64,000 nt of DNA from contig NZ_OZ244162.1 of the NCBI RefSeq assembly GCF_965216485.1, positions 2,542,001 to 2,606,000 of the forward strand. The letters run 5' to 3'. The stretch is from Algiphilus sp965216485. GTDB taxonomy: Bacteria > Pseudomonadota > Gammaproteobacteria > Nevskiales > Nevskiaceae. Below are positions 47,392 through 56,101 of the stretch, piece by piece. The position numbers and the translations under genes were made by a program. How positions within the stretch are numbered: position 1 is the first letter of the stretch; every line of letters begins with the position of its first letter. The notes under the pieces are model-generated. The model saw only the letters and a program-made list of their open reading frames with translations. It was not told where the DNA came from and did no database searches.

Positions 47392-48540
47392 TCAGGTCCT
47401 GGAGGCACCGGCGTGGCGGTCGATCATGTCCACGAAGGCGTCGAATAGTTGCGCTACATCGTGCGGCCCCGGCGACGCTTCCGGGTGCCCCTGGAAGCTG
47501 AAGGCGGGGGCGTCATTCAGGGCAAGGCCCTGGTTGGTTCCGTCGAAGAGCGAGCGGTGCGTCACCGTGACGCCCGCGGGCAGATGCGCTTCGTCGATGG
47601 CGAAACCGTGATTCTGACTGGTGATCATGACCTGTCCGGTGCGCAGGTCCTGTACCGGGTGATTGGCGCCGTGATGGCCGAACTTCATCTTGTGGGTACG
47701 ACCGCCCGCGGCCAGGCCCATGATCTGATGACCGAGACAGATGCCGAACAGCGGAACCCGCTTTTCAATCAACGTCCGCGCAGTGGCGATGGCATAGTCA
47801 CAAGGCTCCGGATCGCCGGGGCCGTTGGAGAGCAGCACGCCGTCCGGTGCCATTTCGAGAATGCTGGCGGCGCTCGTGGTCGCGGGCACCACGGTGACGC
47901 GGCAGTCCCGGTCGACCAACATGCGCAGGATATTGCGCTTCACCCCGAAATCGCACACCACCACATGACGCCGGCCACCGGGGCGTTGCGGACAACCATT
48001 CTCCGCGAAGGTCCAGCTCGCCTGTTCCCATACATAGGTCTCTGCCGTGGTGGCTTCGCGGGCGAGGTCCGCACCGGACAAGCCCGGGAAGGCGCGCGCC
48101 TCGGCGAGCGCCGCCTGATCGATGCCGTCCCCCGTCATGATGCAGCCGGGCTGCGCACCATGGGCACGCAGATGGTTGGTGAGCCGGCGGGTATCGATGC
48201 CGGCAATGGCGACGGTGCCATTGGCCCGCAGGTATTCGTCAAAGGCCTGGGTCGCGCGGTAGTTGCTGCGCGGCCGAGGCGTTTCACGCAGGATGAGCCC
48301 GGCGAGCTGCACTTTCTCGGATTCCGCATCGTCCGGGTTGGTACCCACGTTGCCGATGTGCGGGCAGGTCAGGGTCACAATCTGACGACGGTAGGAAGGG
48401 TCCGTCAGGATTTCCTGATAGCCCGTCATCGACGTATTGAAAACCACCTCGCCGGTGGTCGCGCCCTCGGCGCCGATGGCATGTCCGTGAAAGAGTGTGC
48501 CGTCGGCGAGAGCGACGGTCGCGGGTATTGGGGCGCGCAT
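47392..48540 (-). CDS. carA: carbamoyl-phosphate synthase small subunit
   Basis: Glutamine amidotransferase subunit, 382 residues. N-terminal carA domain (TSMTGYQEILTDPSY) and class I GATase with nucleophile in FGICLGHQ, plus GPGDPEPCDYA and QGHPEASPGPHD. Partner of carB. The 77-base gap to the GNAT gene shows no recognised pyrimidine or arginine operator. Confidence 0.97.
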   Translation of the reverse strand: MRAPIPATVALADGTLFHGHAIGAEGATTGEVVFNTSMTGYQEILTDPSYRRQIVTLTCPHIGNVGTNPDDAESEKVQLAGLILRETPRPRSNYRATQAFDEYLRANGTVAIAGIDTRRLTNHLRAHGAQPGCIMTGDGIDQAALAEARAFPGLSGADLAREATTAETYVWEQASWTFAENGCPQRPGGRRHVVVCDFGVKRNILRMLVDRDCRVTVVPATTSAASILEMAPDGVLLSNGPGDPEPCDYAIATARTLIEKRVPLFGICLGHQIMGLAAGGRTHKMKFGHHGANHPVQDLRTGQVMITSQNHGFAIDEAHLPAGVTVTHRSLFDGTNQGLALNDAPAFSFQGHPEASPGPHDVAQLFDAFVDMIDRHAGASRT

Positions 48541-48617
48541 TCGAGCGTTATCCGGTTCGGGTGGACGTCTCGACCGCGGGCAGGCGTACGCACCGGAGGT
48601 CGAACCGGGCGCGAATT

Positions 48618-49163
48618 CTAATGGGTCGCCGGTCCGTCGTCCATTTGTAATGTTCCCGCGCCGCCCGCCTCATCGGCGACGCGGGCCAGAGCCTCACCTT
48701 CCAGACGAAAGCGCTGCCATTCGGGTTGATGCCTCCCGCCGAGGCGGCGATAGAAGGCGATGGCCTCCGCATTCCAGTCCAGCACCGACCACTCGACACG
48801 GGCGAAACCGCGTCGGTGGGCACTGGCACAGACTGCGCGCAACAGCGCCAGACCGACACCCTGCCGCCGCCAGGATGGCCGCACGTAGAGATCCTCGAGG
48901 TAGAGCCCGGCACGGCAGCGAAAAGTGGAGAAGGACTTGAAGCTGAGCGCATAGCCGAGCAGGGGGGCATCTCCTTCGCTCGACTCTGCTTCGGCGACGA
49001 GGCCTTCGACCCATGGTCGGCGCCCGAAGGCCCCCTCCATGAGCCCCTCGCGGTCCAGCGTCAGCTCGTGCTCCAGCGCCTCGAAGGCGGCCAGCTCCTG
49101 CACCATCGACAGTACGTCGTCGATGTCCTGCGGAGCCATGACACGCAGCCGCCAGTTCGCCAT
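48618..49163 (-). CDS. GNAT-family N-acetyltransferase
   Basis: 181-residue GNAT fold, resembling the diamine/spermidine acetyltransferase group. Seen: RLRVMAPQDIDDVLSMVQEL, LEDLYVRPSWRRQGVGLALL (acetyl-CoA loop) and NAEAIAFYRRLGG. ATG at 49163 starts one base after the dapB stop, so likely coupled. In most relatives dapB is followed directly by carA, so this is an insertion. Target unknown. Confidence 0.85.
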   Translation of the reverse strand: MANWRLRVMAPQDIDDVLSMVQELAAFEALEHELTLDREGLMEGAFGRRPWVEGLVAEAESSEGDAPLLGYALSFKSFSTFRCRAGLYLEDLYVRPSWRRQGVGLALLRAVCASAHRRGFARVEWSVLDWNAEAIAFYRRLGGRHQPEWQRFRLEGEALARVADEAGGAGTLQMDDGPATH

Positions 49164-49164
49164 C

Positions 49165-49962
49165 TCAGGACAGGCCGAGCACGTCGAACATGTCGTAGCG
49201 GCCGGGACCGCGACCGCGCAACCAGGCGGCGGCGCGCAAGGCCCCGTTGGCAAAGGTGGCGCGGCTGGAGGCGCGATGACCGATCTCGACGCGCTCGCCA
49301 TCACCGAGGAACAGCACCTGATGGTCGCCCACCACATCGCCCCCGCGCACGGTCGCAAAGCCGATACTGCCGTCGGGGCGGGCGCCGGTGTGCCCTTCGC
49401 GCGACATGACGGCGACATCGCGCAGCGCAACGCCGCGCGCCTCGGCCGCGGCCTCGCCCAGCGCCAGGGCCGTGCCGCTGGGGGCATCGACTTTGTGACG
49501 GTGATGCGCTTCGACGATCTCGATATCGAAGTCCTGACCCAGTGATTCAGCAGCGCGCGCTACCAGCGCACGCAGCAGGTTGACGCCAAGACTGAAGTTG
49601 GCGGCCATCACAATGGGGATATCCGCGCTGGCGGTATCGATATCGGCCAGCTCGCTGGTGCTGAAGCCGGTCGTGCCGATGACCATGCCGCGCCCGGCCT
49701 GCCGCGCGGCCTCGAGCACGGCCATGGTCGCTTCCGGTCGGGTGAAGTCCACCACCACGTCGCACTCGGATACCGCGGTGGCCACGTCACTGCTGACCCG
49801 CACCGCGGACTCGGGGATGACGGGCCGCCCCATACCCTCCGCCTGGGCGTGGTCGAGGGCCGCGGCAATGCGCAGGTCGCTACGCCCCTGCGCCGCAAGC
49901 GCCAGTGCCTGGCCCATTCGTCCACCGGCGCCGGTGATCGTGACCCGCAATGCTTCGCTCAT
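49165..49962 (-). CDS. dapB: 4-hydroxy-tetrahydrodipicolinate reductase
   Basis: Lysine/diaminopimelate synthesis. 265 residues. Seen: TGAGGRMGQALAL (NAD(P) loop), DFTRPEATM, GTTGFS, and the catalytic EAHHRHKVDAPSGTA with GTTGF. Between dnaJ and the GNAT gene. Confidence 0.97.
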   Translation of the reverse strand: MSEALRVTITGAGGRMGQALALAAQGRSDLRIAAALDHAQAEGMGRPVIPESAVRVSSDVATAVSECDVVVDFTRPEATMAVLEAARQAGRGMVIGTTGFSTSELADIDTASADIPIVMAANFSLGVNLLRALVARAAESLGQDFDIEIVEAHHRHKVDAPSGTALALGEAAAEARGVALRDVAVMSREGHTGARPDGSIGFATVRGGDVVGDHQVLFLGDGERVEIGHRASSRATFANGALRAAAWLRGRGPGRYDMFDVLGLS

Positions 49963-49986
49963 GGATTGTTCCTCGTACGGCGGTGC

Positions 49987-51117
49987 CTAATTGCCGATGG
50001 CGTCTTCAATGAACTTTCGCGCCTTGTCCAGCCAGGAACTCGACTGTGGCGTGTGACGCTCCTTGGAATGATCCATCGATTCCCCGAATTCGCGCAGCAA
50101 CTCCTGCTGCTTGCGCGTCAGCTTCACGGGCGTTTCCACGGTTACGGTCACCATCAGGTCGCCCTTGCTGCCGCCGCGCAGGCTCGGCATGCCCTTACCG
50201 CGCAGACGGAAAGTCTTGCCCGTCTGCGTGGCTTCGGGAATCTTGAGATTGGCCTTGCCGTCGAGCGTCGGTACTTCCATCTCGCCGCCCAGGGCCGCGG
50301 TCACGACACTGATCGGCACCGAACAGAACAGATCGGTGCCCTCGCGCTCGAAGATGGGATGCGGCTTGACGTTGATCTGGATGTAGAGATCCCCGGGCGG
50401 GGCTCCTGCATCGCCCGGCTCACCGTCGCCGCTGCGCCGGATGCGGTCACCCATGTCCACGCCGGCGGGGATCTTGACCGACAGGGTCTGCTCGTTGCGG
50501 ATCTGGCCCTGACCACGGCAATCGGAACAGGGGTCAGTCACCACGGTGCCGCGACCGCGACACTGCGGACAGGTCTGCGCCAGGGTGAAGAAGCCCTGTT
50601 GGATGCGAACCTGCCCGCGGCCATGACAGGACGGACAGGTGGGCGGCTTGCTGCCGCCTGCGTTACCGGTGCCCTTGCAGCTACTGCAATTGTCGAAGCG
50701 CGGGATGGTGATGGTGCGCTGGGTGCCCGCGAAGGCTTCCTCCAGCGAAATCTCGAGGTCATAACGAAGGTCCGCGCCACGGCGCGGCCCGCCGCGTCCT
50801 CCGCCACCAAAGATGTCGGAGAACATGTCGCCAAAAATATCGGAGAAACCGCCGCCGAAGTCGCCTGCGCCCGGGCCGCCCCCGCCGGTCCGTTTCAGAC
50901 CCTCGTGGCCGTACTGATCGTAGATCTGCCGCTTCTGCGGATCGGAGAGTACCTCGTAGGCTTCCCCCGCCTCCTTGAACCGGTCGGCAGCGTCATCGTC
51001 CCCCGGATTGCGGTCCGGGTGGAGCTTCATTGCGAGGCGTCGGTACGCCTTCTTGATATCGTCTTCGGACGCGTTCCTCGATACGCCCAGCACCTCGTAG
51101 TAATCGCGCTGGCTCAT
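49987..51117 (-). CDS. dnaJ: co-chaperone DnaJ
   Basis: 376-residue DnaK partner. J domain with HPD (KLHPDRNPGD), Gly/Phe-rich linker, four zinc CxxCxGxG repeats (CSSCKGTG, CPSCHGRG, CPQCRGRG, CSDCRGQG) and C-terminal substrate domains. ATG at 51117; an upstream open stretch is not used. Confidence 0.97.
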   Translation of the reverse strand: MSQRDYYEVLGVSRNASEDDIKKAYRRLAMKLHPDRNPGDDDAADRFKEAGEAYEVLSDPQKRQIYDQYGHEGLKRTGGGGPGAGDFGGGFSDIFGDMFSDIFGGGGRGGPRRGADLRYDLEISLEEAFAGTQRTITIPRFDNCSSCKGTGNAGGSKPPTCPSCHGRGQVRIQQGFFTLAQTCPQCRGRGTVVTDPCSDCRGQGQIRNEQTLSVKIPAGVDMGDRIRRSGDGEPGDAGAPPGDLYIQINVKPHPIFEREGTDLFCSVPISVVTAALGGEMEVPTLDGKANLKIPEATQTGKTFRLRGKGMPSLRGGSKGDLMVTVTVETPVKLTRKQQELLREFGESMDHSKERHTPQSSSWLDKARKFIEDAIGN

Positions 51118-51275
51118 GCTGCTCCCTGCTGCCTTGAAGTCGTGATCCCGTGTCGCCGGCGGCACCAAGCGGATCGGCATCGACCGCGCCGCGGTTCCGC
51201 CTCTGCCTGACCGATGGAGGCCCCTCGCCCACGCCCCGCCTTGCCGGCGCGCGTCCACGGGTAAACTGCAAACGC

Positions 51276-51296
51276 AAAACGCCCGACTGGCGGGCG
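51276..51296 (-). terminator. terminator/attenuator between dnaK and dnaJ
   Basis: Stem CGCCCG (51280-51285) / CGGGCG (51291-51296) with ACTGG loop; reading leftwards followed by TTTT. In the 246-base dnaK-dnaJ gap, so it likely lowers dnaJ relative to dnaK. Confidence 0.75.
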
Positions 51297-51363
51297 CCTG
51301 CACAACTCGACAGGATACGTCGACCACCCGGCACCAGGGCCGGGCGGTCGCATCCTAACCTGC

Positions 51364-53295
51364 CTACTTCTTGTCGTCGTCCTTGACCTCGGTAAATTCT
51401 GCATCGACGACATCCTCGTCGGACTTGGACTGGGCCTCGCCCGCCTGGCCGCTGGCGTCGCCGCCTTCACCCTCGCTGCTCTGGGCATAGGCACGCTCAG
51501 CCAGCTTGGCGGAGGCTTCGGCCAGAGCCTGCACGGCGCTGTCGATGGCGTCCTTGTCGTCGCCCTTCACCGCTTCGCGCACGGCTTCGATCTTGGATTC
51601 GATGTCCTCTTTCTCGCCGGCTTCCATGTTGTCGCCGAGTTCGTTCATCGACTTCTCGACACCATGGATCATGGCGTCCGCCTGGTTGCGCGAGTTGACG
51701 AGGTCGGCGAACTTCTTGTCCTCCTCGGCGTGCGCCTCGGCGTCCTTGACCATCTGCTCGACTTCGTCCTCGGACAGACCCGAGCTGGCCTTGATCTCGA
51801 TCGACTGCTCCTTGCCGGTCGCCTTGTCCTTGGCCGACACGTTGAGAATGCCGTTGGCGTCGATGTCGAAGGTCACCTCGATCTGCGGCGTACCACGGGC
51901 CGCGGGCGGGATATCGGTGAGATCGAAGCGGCCAAGCAGCTTGTTGGCCGACGCCTGCTCACGCTCGCCCTGGTAGACCTGGATCGTTACCGCCGTCTGA
52001 TTGTCCTCAGCCGTCGAGAAGACCTCCTGCTTGCGCGTAGGAATGGTGGTGTTCTTCTCGATCAGCTTGGTCATGCGCCCGCCAAGAGTCTCGATACCCA
52101 GGGACAGCGGGGTGACATCGAGCAGCAGCACGTCGCTGCGTTCGCCAGAGAGCACCGAACCCTGGACGGCGGCGCCGACAGCCACGGCCTCGTCGGGGTT
52201 GACGTCCTTGCGCGGTTCGCGGCCGAAGAACTCCTTCACCGCCTCCTGCACCTTGGGCATGCGGGTCTGACCACCAACCAGGATCACCTCGTCGATGTCG
52301 GAGGCCTTGAGGCCGGCATCCTTGAGCGCCGTCTTGCAGGGCTCAATGGCGCGCGAGATCAGATCTTCGACCAGTCCCTCGAGCTTGGCGCGGGTCAGCT
52401 TCAGGTTGAGGTGCTTGGGCCCACTCTGGTCAGCGGTCACGTAGGGCAGGTTGATTTCCGTCTGCGTGGTGGACGACAGCTCAATCTTCGCCTTCTCGGC
52501 CGCTTCCTTCAGGCGCTGCTTGGCAAGCGGATCCTTGCGCAGGTCAATGCCCTGCTCCTTCTTGAATTCCTCCGCGATCCAGTCGATGACGCGGTTGTCG
52601 AAGTCCTCACCACCGAGGAAGGTGTCGCCGTTGGTGGCGTGCACTTCGAATTGCTTGTCACCGTCGACATCGGCGATCTCAATGATGGAAATGTCGAAGG
52701 TGCCGCCACCGAGGTCGTAGACTGCGACCTTCTTGTCGCCGCCCTGCTTGTCGAGCCCGTAGGCCAGCGCAGCCGCGGTTGGCTCGTTGATGATGCGCTT
52801 GACTTCCAGACCGGCGATCTTGCCAGCGTCCTTGGTGGCCTGGCGCTGCGAGTCATTGAAGTACGCCGGGACGGTGATCACCGCCTGCGTCACCTTCTCG
52901 CCCAGATAATCCTCGGCGGTCTTCTTCATTTTCTTCAGCACTTCCGCCGAAATCTGCGGCGGCGCGAGCTTCTGATCCTTGACCTGCACCCAGGCGTCGC
53001 CGTTGTCCGCCTTCACGATCTGGTAGGGCACCATGTCGATGTCCTTCTTCGTGATGGGGTCATCGTAGCCGCGGCCGATCAGACGCTTGATGGCGTACAG
53101 GGTGTTGGCCGGGTTGGTGATGGCCTGACGCTTTGCGGGCCGACCGACGAGCACCTGGCCGTCGTCGGTGTAGGCCACCACGGAGGGCGTGGTGCGCTCG
53201 CCTTCAGCGTTCTCGATGACCTTCGACTGGTTGCCTTCGAAGACGGCAACACACGAATTCGTCGTGCCGAGGTCGATTCCGATCGTGCGGGACAT
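51364..53295 (-). CDS. dnaK: chaperone DnaK (Hsp70)
   Basis: 643-residue Hsp70. ATPase domain with GIDLGTTNSC, DLGGGTFDIS, VGGQTRMPKVQ; substrate domain (LLLDVTPLSLGIETLGG, ENTTIPT) and acidic C-terminal EGGDASGQAGEAQS tail. AGGAG 7 bases before the ATG. Preceded by a sigma32-like promoter. Confidence 0.98.
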   Translation of the reverse strand: MSRTIGIDLGTTNSCVAVFEGNQSKVIENAEGERTTPSVVAYTDDGQVLVGRPAKRQAITNPANTLYAIKRLIGRGYDDPITKKDIDMVPYQIVKADNGDAWVQVKDQKLAPPQISAEVLKKMKKTAEDYLGEKVTQAVITVPAYFNDSQRQATKDAGKIAGLEVKRIINEPTAAALAYGLDKQGGDKKVAVYDLGGGTFDISIIEIADVDGDKQFEVHATNGDTFLGGEDFDNRVIDWIAEEFKKEQGIDLRKDPLAKQRLKEAAEKAKIELSSTTQTEINLPYVTADQSGPKHLNLKLTRAKLEGLVEDLISRAIEPCKTALKDAGLKASDIDEVILVGGQTRMPKVQEAVKEFFGREPRKDVNPDEAVAVGAAVQGSVLSGERSDVLLLDVTPLSLGIETLGGRMTKLIEKNTTIPTRKQEVFSTAEDNQTAVTIQVYQGEREQASANKLLGRFDLTDIPPAARGTPQIEVTFDIDANGILNVSAKDKATGKEQSIEIKASSGLSEDEVEQMVKDAEAHAEEDKKFADLVNSRNQADAMIHGVEKSMNELGDNMEAGEKEDIESKIEAVREAVKGDDKDAIDSAVQALAEASAKLAERAYAQSSEGEGGDASGQAGEAQSKSDEDVVDAEFTEVKDDDKK

Positions 53296-53358
53296 GGTTG
53301 GACTCCTATGAAAACCGTATGAAGAAATTGGTTTGGCCGTGAATGGCCTCTGTTTTGC

Positions 53359-53390
53359 TAGGTTGGGGCGTTCGCGCGGCGTTCAACCCC
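53359..53390 (-). promoter_or_regulatory. putative sigma32 heat-shock promoter of dnaK
   Basis: Reading leftwards, GGGGTTGAAC (53390-53381) with a 13-base spacer to CCCCAACCTA (53368-53359). The sigma32 consensus is CTTGAA, 13-17 bases, CCCCATNTA. Predicted start about 53352, a 57-base leader before dnaK. No CIRCE element (TTAGCACTC-N9-GAGTGCTAA) is seen here. Confidence 0.55.
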
Positions 53391-53403
53391 GCGGGCACGA
53401 AAT

Positions 53404-54018
53404 TCAGGCGGCGTTGTCGCCGTCGCCCGCATCGCCGCCCTGCTCGATCGGCACCGCTGAAGCCACGACCACCCGCGCCGGGCGCAATACGCGTTCGTGC
53501 AGGCAGTAGCCCTTCTGCACGACTTCCAGCACGTGATTGGGCGCCACATCGGCACTGGGCACCATCGATACCGCCTCATGTACCGAGGGATCGAAGGCCT
53601 CGCCGGTCGGCTCGAGAACGGTCACGCCATGACGCGTCAGCGTATCGTGCAGTTGCTTCTGGGTGAGCTCGATGCCCTCCACGACCGCGCTGCCTCCCTC
53701 CGACTCGCGCGCCGACTTCAACCCCAGATCCAGGCTGTCGGCAACAGAGAGCAGGTCGCGGAAGACTTTCTCTGCGGCGTACTTGACCGCATTCGCGTTC
53801 TCGCGCTCCATGCGTTTGCGCTGGTTCTCGGCCTCGGCACGCACGCGCAGCAGTTGCTCGCGATACTCGTCCGCCGCAGCGCGCGCCTGAGCGAGTTCAT
53901 CCTCGCCCTGCTGGGAAGCGGCCTCCGCGGCTGCGGCATCGGCCTGCTGCTCTGCGTGTTCGGGCGCGTGGTCGTCGCCCGTATGCTCCTGATCCTGCGG
54001 CTTGTCTTGTTCCGCCAT
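53404..54018 (-). CDS. grpE: nucleotide exchange factor GrpE
   Basis: 204-residue DnaK exchange factor. Long N-terminal charged helix (LAQARAAADEYREQLLRVRAEAENQRKRMERE split over the coiled coil) and the C-terminal beta domain (GEAFDPSVHEAVSMVP, VLEVVQKGYCLHERVLRPARVVVA). Start ATG at 54018 with AAGGGG close upstream. Between hrcA and dnaK. Confidence 0.96.
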   Translation of the reverse strand: MAEQDKPQDQEHTGDDHAPEHAEQQADAAAAEAASQQGEDELAQARAAADEYREQLLRVRAEAENQRKRMERENANAVKYAAEKVFRDLLSVADSLDLGLKSARESEGGSAVVEGIELTQKQLHDTLTRHGVTVLEPTGEAFDPSVHEAVSMVPSADVAPNHVLEVVQKGYCLHERVLRPARVVVASAVPIEQGGDAGDGDNAA

Positions 54019-54090
54019 AGCCCCTTGCTCATGCAGTGCGTGAATGGATTGGCGCCAGGGCGGCGCCACATCGCAGACACATAAGGGCGA

Positions 54091-55128
54091 TCAGGAGACT
54101 TTCAAGCCTTGGCTGAGAATCTTTGCGGTATCGCGTACCAGCGGGATGATGCGACCATAGGCCATACGGGTCGGACCGATGACGCCAATCACGCCGGCCG
54201 TCTGGCCGTTGACGCTGTAGGGCGCGGTCACCACGCTGCACTCGTCGAGCACCCGATAGCCCGACTCTTCACCGATGAAGAGCTGGACGCCCTGTCCATC
54301 CAGGCAACGGTCAAAAATCGCCAGCAGATCACGCTTGCGATCCAGCGCCTCGAACAAGCCATGCAGACGGTCGATTTGCGCCAGGTCGGCGTACCCAAAA
54401 AGATTGGCGCCGCCGGCCACCATCATGTCGCCCTCATCCTGCCCGGACGGCGCCGCAGAACTGAGCAGGCCGAGCGCATCCTTGAGGGAGGCGTCGATAT
54501 CCTGCTTAGCGACGCCGACCTCCTGGCGAAGGGCTTCGCGCAAAGCCAGTAGATCCCGGCCGACATAGTGCGCGTTGATCGCGTTGGCAAATTGCTCCAG
54601 CTCACTCGCACTGTATTCGCGCTCGGTCTCGAGCACCCGGTTCTGCACTTCGTGCTGGTTCACAACCAAAATGGCGAGCACGCGTGAACCGGACAGCGGC
54701 AGGAATTCGATTCGGCGCAGGATGGCGCGGTTGCGCCGGGGCACGGTCAACACGCCCGCCATGGTCGATACCGAAGACAGCACGCTGGTCGCCGCCTGGA
54801 GCATGTTCTCCGCGTCGGCGTGGCCATCGCCAAGAATCGCGCGCATCACGCGCTGCTGCACACGGCCGGGCATGCGCTCCGGCTCCAGCAGCGAATCGAC
54901 GAATACACGATAACCCTGGTGCGTCGGTATCCGGCCTGCCGAGGTATGCGGCGAGCAGACAAAGCCCATATCGTCCAGGTCGGCCATGACGTTGCGGATC
55001 GTGGCCGGCGACAAGCTGTTCCCCACCGCACGTGACAGCTGCCGAGAAGCCACTGGCTGACCGTCCTGGATATAGCGTTCTATCAGGAGTTTGAGGAGCC
55101 AGGCCGCGCGCTTATCAAGAGTTGCCAT
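54091..55128 (-). CDS. hrcA: heat-inducible transcription repressor HrcA
   Basis: 345-residue repressor that normally binds CIRCE elements upstream of groESL or dnaK and is assisted by GroEL. Winged-helix N-terminus (LLKLLIERYIQDGQPVASRQLS), GAF-like dimer middle and C-terminal HrcA domain (GVIGPTRMAYGRIIPLV). ATG at 55128. Absent from E. coli, present in other gamma lineages. No CIRCE visible around this cluster, so its targets may lie elsewhere. Confidence 0.95.
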   Translation of the reverse strand: MATLDKRAAWLLKLLIERYIQDGQPVASRQLSRAVGNSLSPATIRNVMADLDDMGFVCSPHTSAGRIPTHQGYRVFVDSLLEPERMPGRVQQRVMRAILGDGHADAENMLQAATSVLSSVSTMAGVLTVPRRNRAILRRIEFLPLSGSRVLAILVVNQHEVQNRVLETEREYSASELEQFANAINAHYVGRDLLALREALRQEVGVAKQDIDASLKDALGLLSSAAPSGQDEGDMMVAGGANLFGYADLAQIDRLHGLFEALDRKRDLLAIFDRCLDGQGVQLFIGEESGYRVLDECSVVTAPYSVNGQTAGVIGVIGPTRMAYGRIIPLVRDTAKILSQGLKVS

Positions 55129-55221
55129 GCACGCAAAGCTATTGTCCGGCGGCCCGGTCGTCAAGCAGGCAATCGAGACAGCAACAAGCTACCCTTGCGC
55201 TCTACCTCATAGGCCCGCGGC

Positions 55222-56091
55222 ATGTCGCTTTTCAACACCATCGGGATCGTCGCCAAGCGCGACGCCGCCATCGCGGACAACGTGAACGCCCTCGTTGACT
55301 TCCTCGAAGCGCGTGAAATTTCCATCGTGGCTGACAGCGGTTGCGCCGGGCTGTTGCCGGATCGCGTCACGGCCAGCGATACGGCGGCGCTGTGCGCCTG
55401 CGATCTGGTCATCGTGGTGGGCGGCGATGGCACCTTGCTGAACACCGGGCGCGATCTTGCGCCCGCTGGAGTGCCGATCCTGGGCGTCAACCAGGGCCGC
55501 CTGGGCTTTATGGTCGATGTCGCGCCGAAGGACATGATCAACGTCCTCGAAGAAGTGCTCGCGGGCGACTATCACGAGGAGCAACGTCTGATGCTGGCGG
55601 CGCGCATCGAGCGCAGTGGGCGTCTTCTGAAGCGCCTGCGAGCGGTCAATGACCTGGTGATCCGCAATCAGGCCGCCATTCGCATGATCGAGTTCGAAAC
55701 CAGCCTTGACGATGTCTTCATCAGTCTGCACCGCGCCGACGGCATCATTGTGGCAACGCCCACCGGATCCACGGCCTATGCGCTTTCCGGTGGCGGCCCC
55801 ATCATTCATCCGGGCGTGGATGCGGTGGCGCTGGTCCCTATCTGCCCGCATGCGCTGTCCGACCGACCCGTGGTGGTCTCAGCCCGTCACGAAATCCGCA
55901 TCCGCCTCAAAGGCAACGCCCGCTCACGCGCCCTGTGCACCGCAGATGGACAGGAAAATGATCTGTTGGATGCGGACGACGTGCTGTGCGTGACGCGCGA
56001 AGCGCAACCGCTCCGGCTGTTCCATCCAAGGTCCTATAATTATTTCGAAGTCCTGCGCACCAAACTCCACTGGGGACGCAACCGCGTCTGA
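55222..56091 (+). CDS. nadK: NAD kinase
   Basis: 289-residue ATP-NAD kinase making NADP+. Seen: VGGDGTLLN with the active GGDGT at 67-71, NQGRLGFM, TPTGSTAYALSGGGPI, and NYFEVLRTKL near the end. Divergent from hrcA and 10 bases upstream of recN, likely one operon. Confidence 0.97.
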   Translation: MSLFNTIGIVAKRDAAIADNVNALVDFLEAREISIVADSGCAGLLPDRVTASDTAALCACDLVIVVGGDGTLLNTGRDLAPAGVPILGVNQGRLGFMVDVAPKDMINVLEEVLAGDYHEEQRLMLAARIERSGRLLKRLRAVNDLVIRNQAAIRMIEFETSLDDVFISLHRADGIIVATPTGSTAYALSGGGPIIHPGVDAVALVPICPHALSDRPVVVSARHEIRIRLKGNARSRALCTADGQENDLLDADDVLCVTREAQPLRLFHPRSYNYFEVLRTKLHWGRNRV

Positions 56092-56101
56092 GACCGCCCG
56101 C

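Noticed and set aside
53296..55221. CIRCE operators
   Set aside because: No TTAGCACTC-N9-GAGTGCTAA or near match was seen in the hrcA, grpE or dnaK upstream regions.
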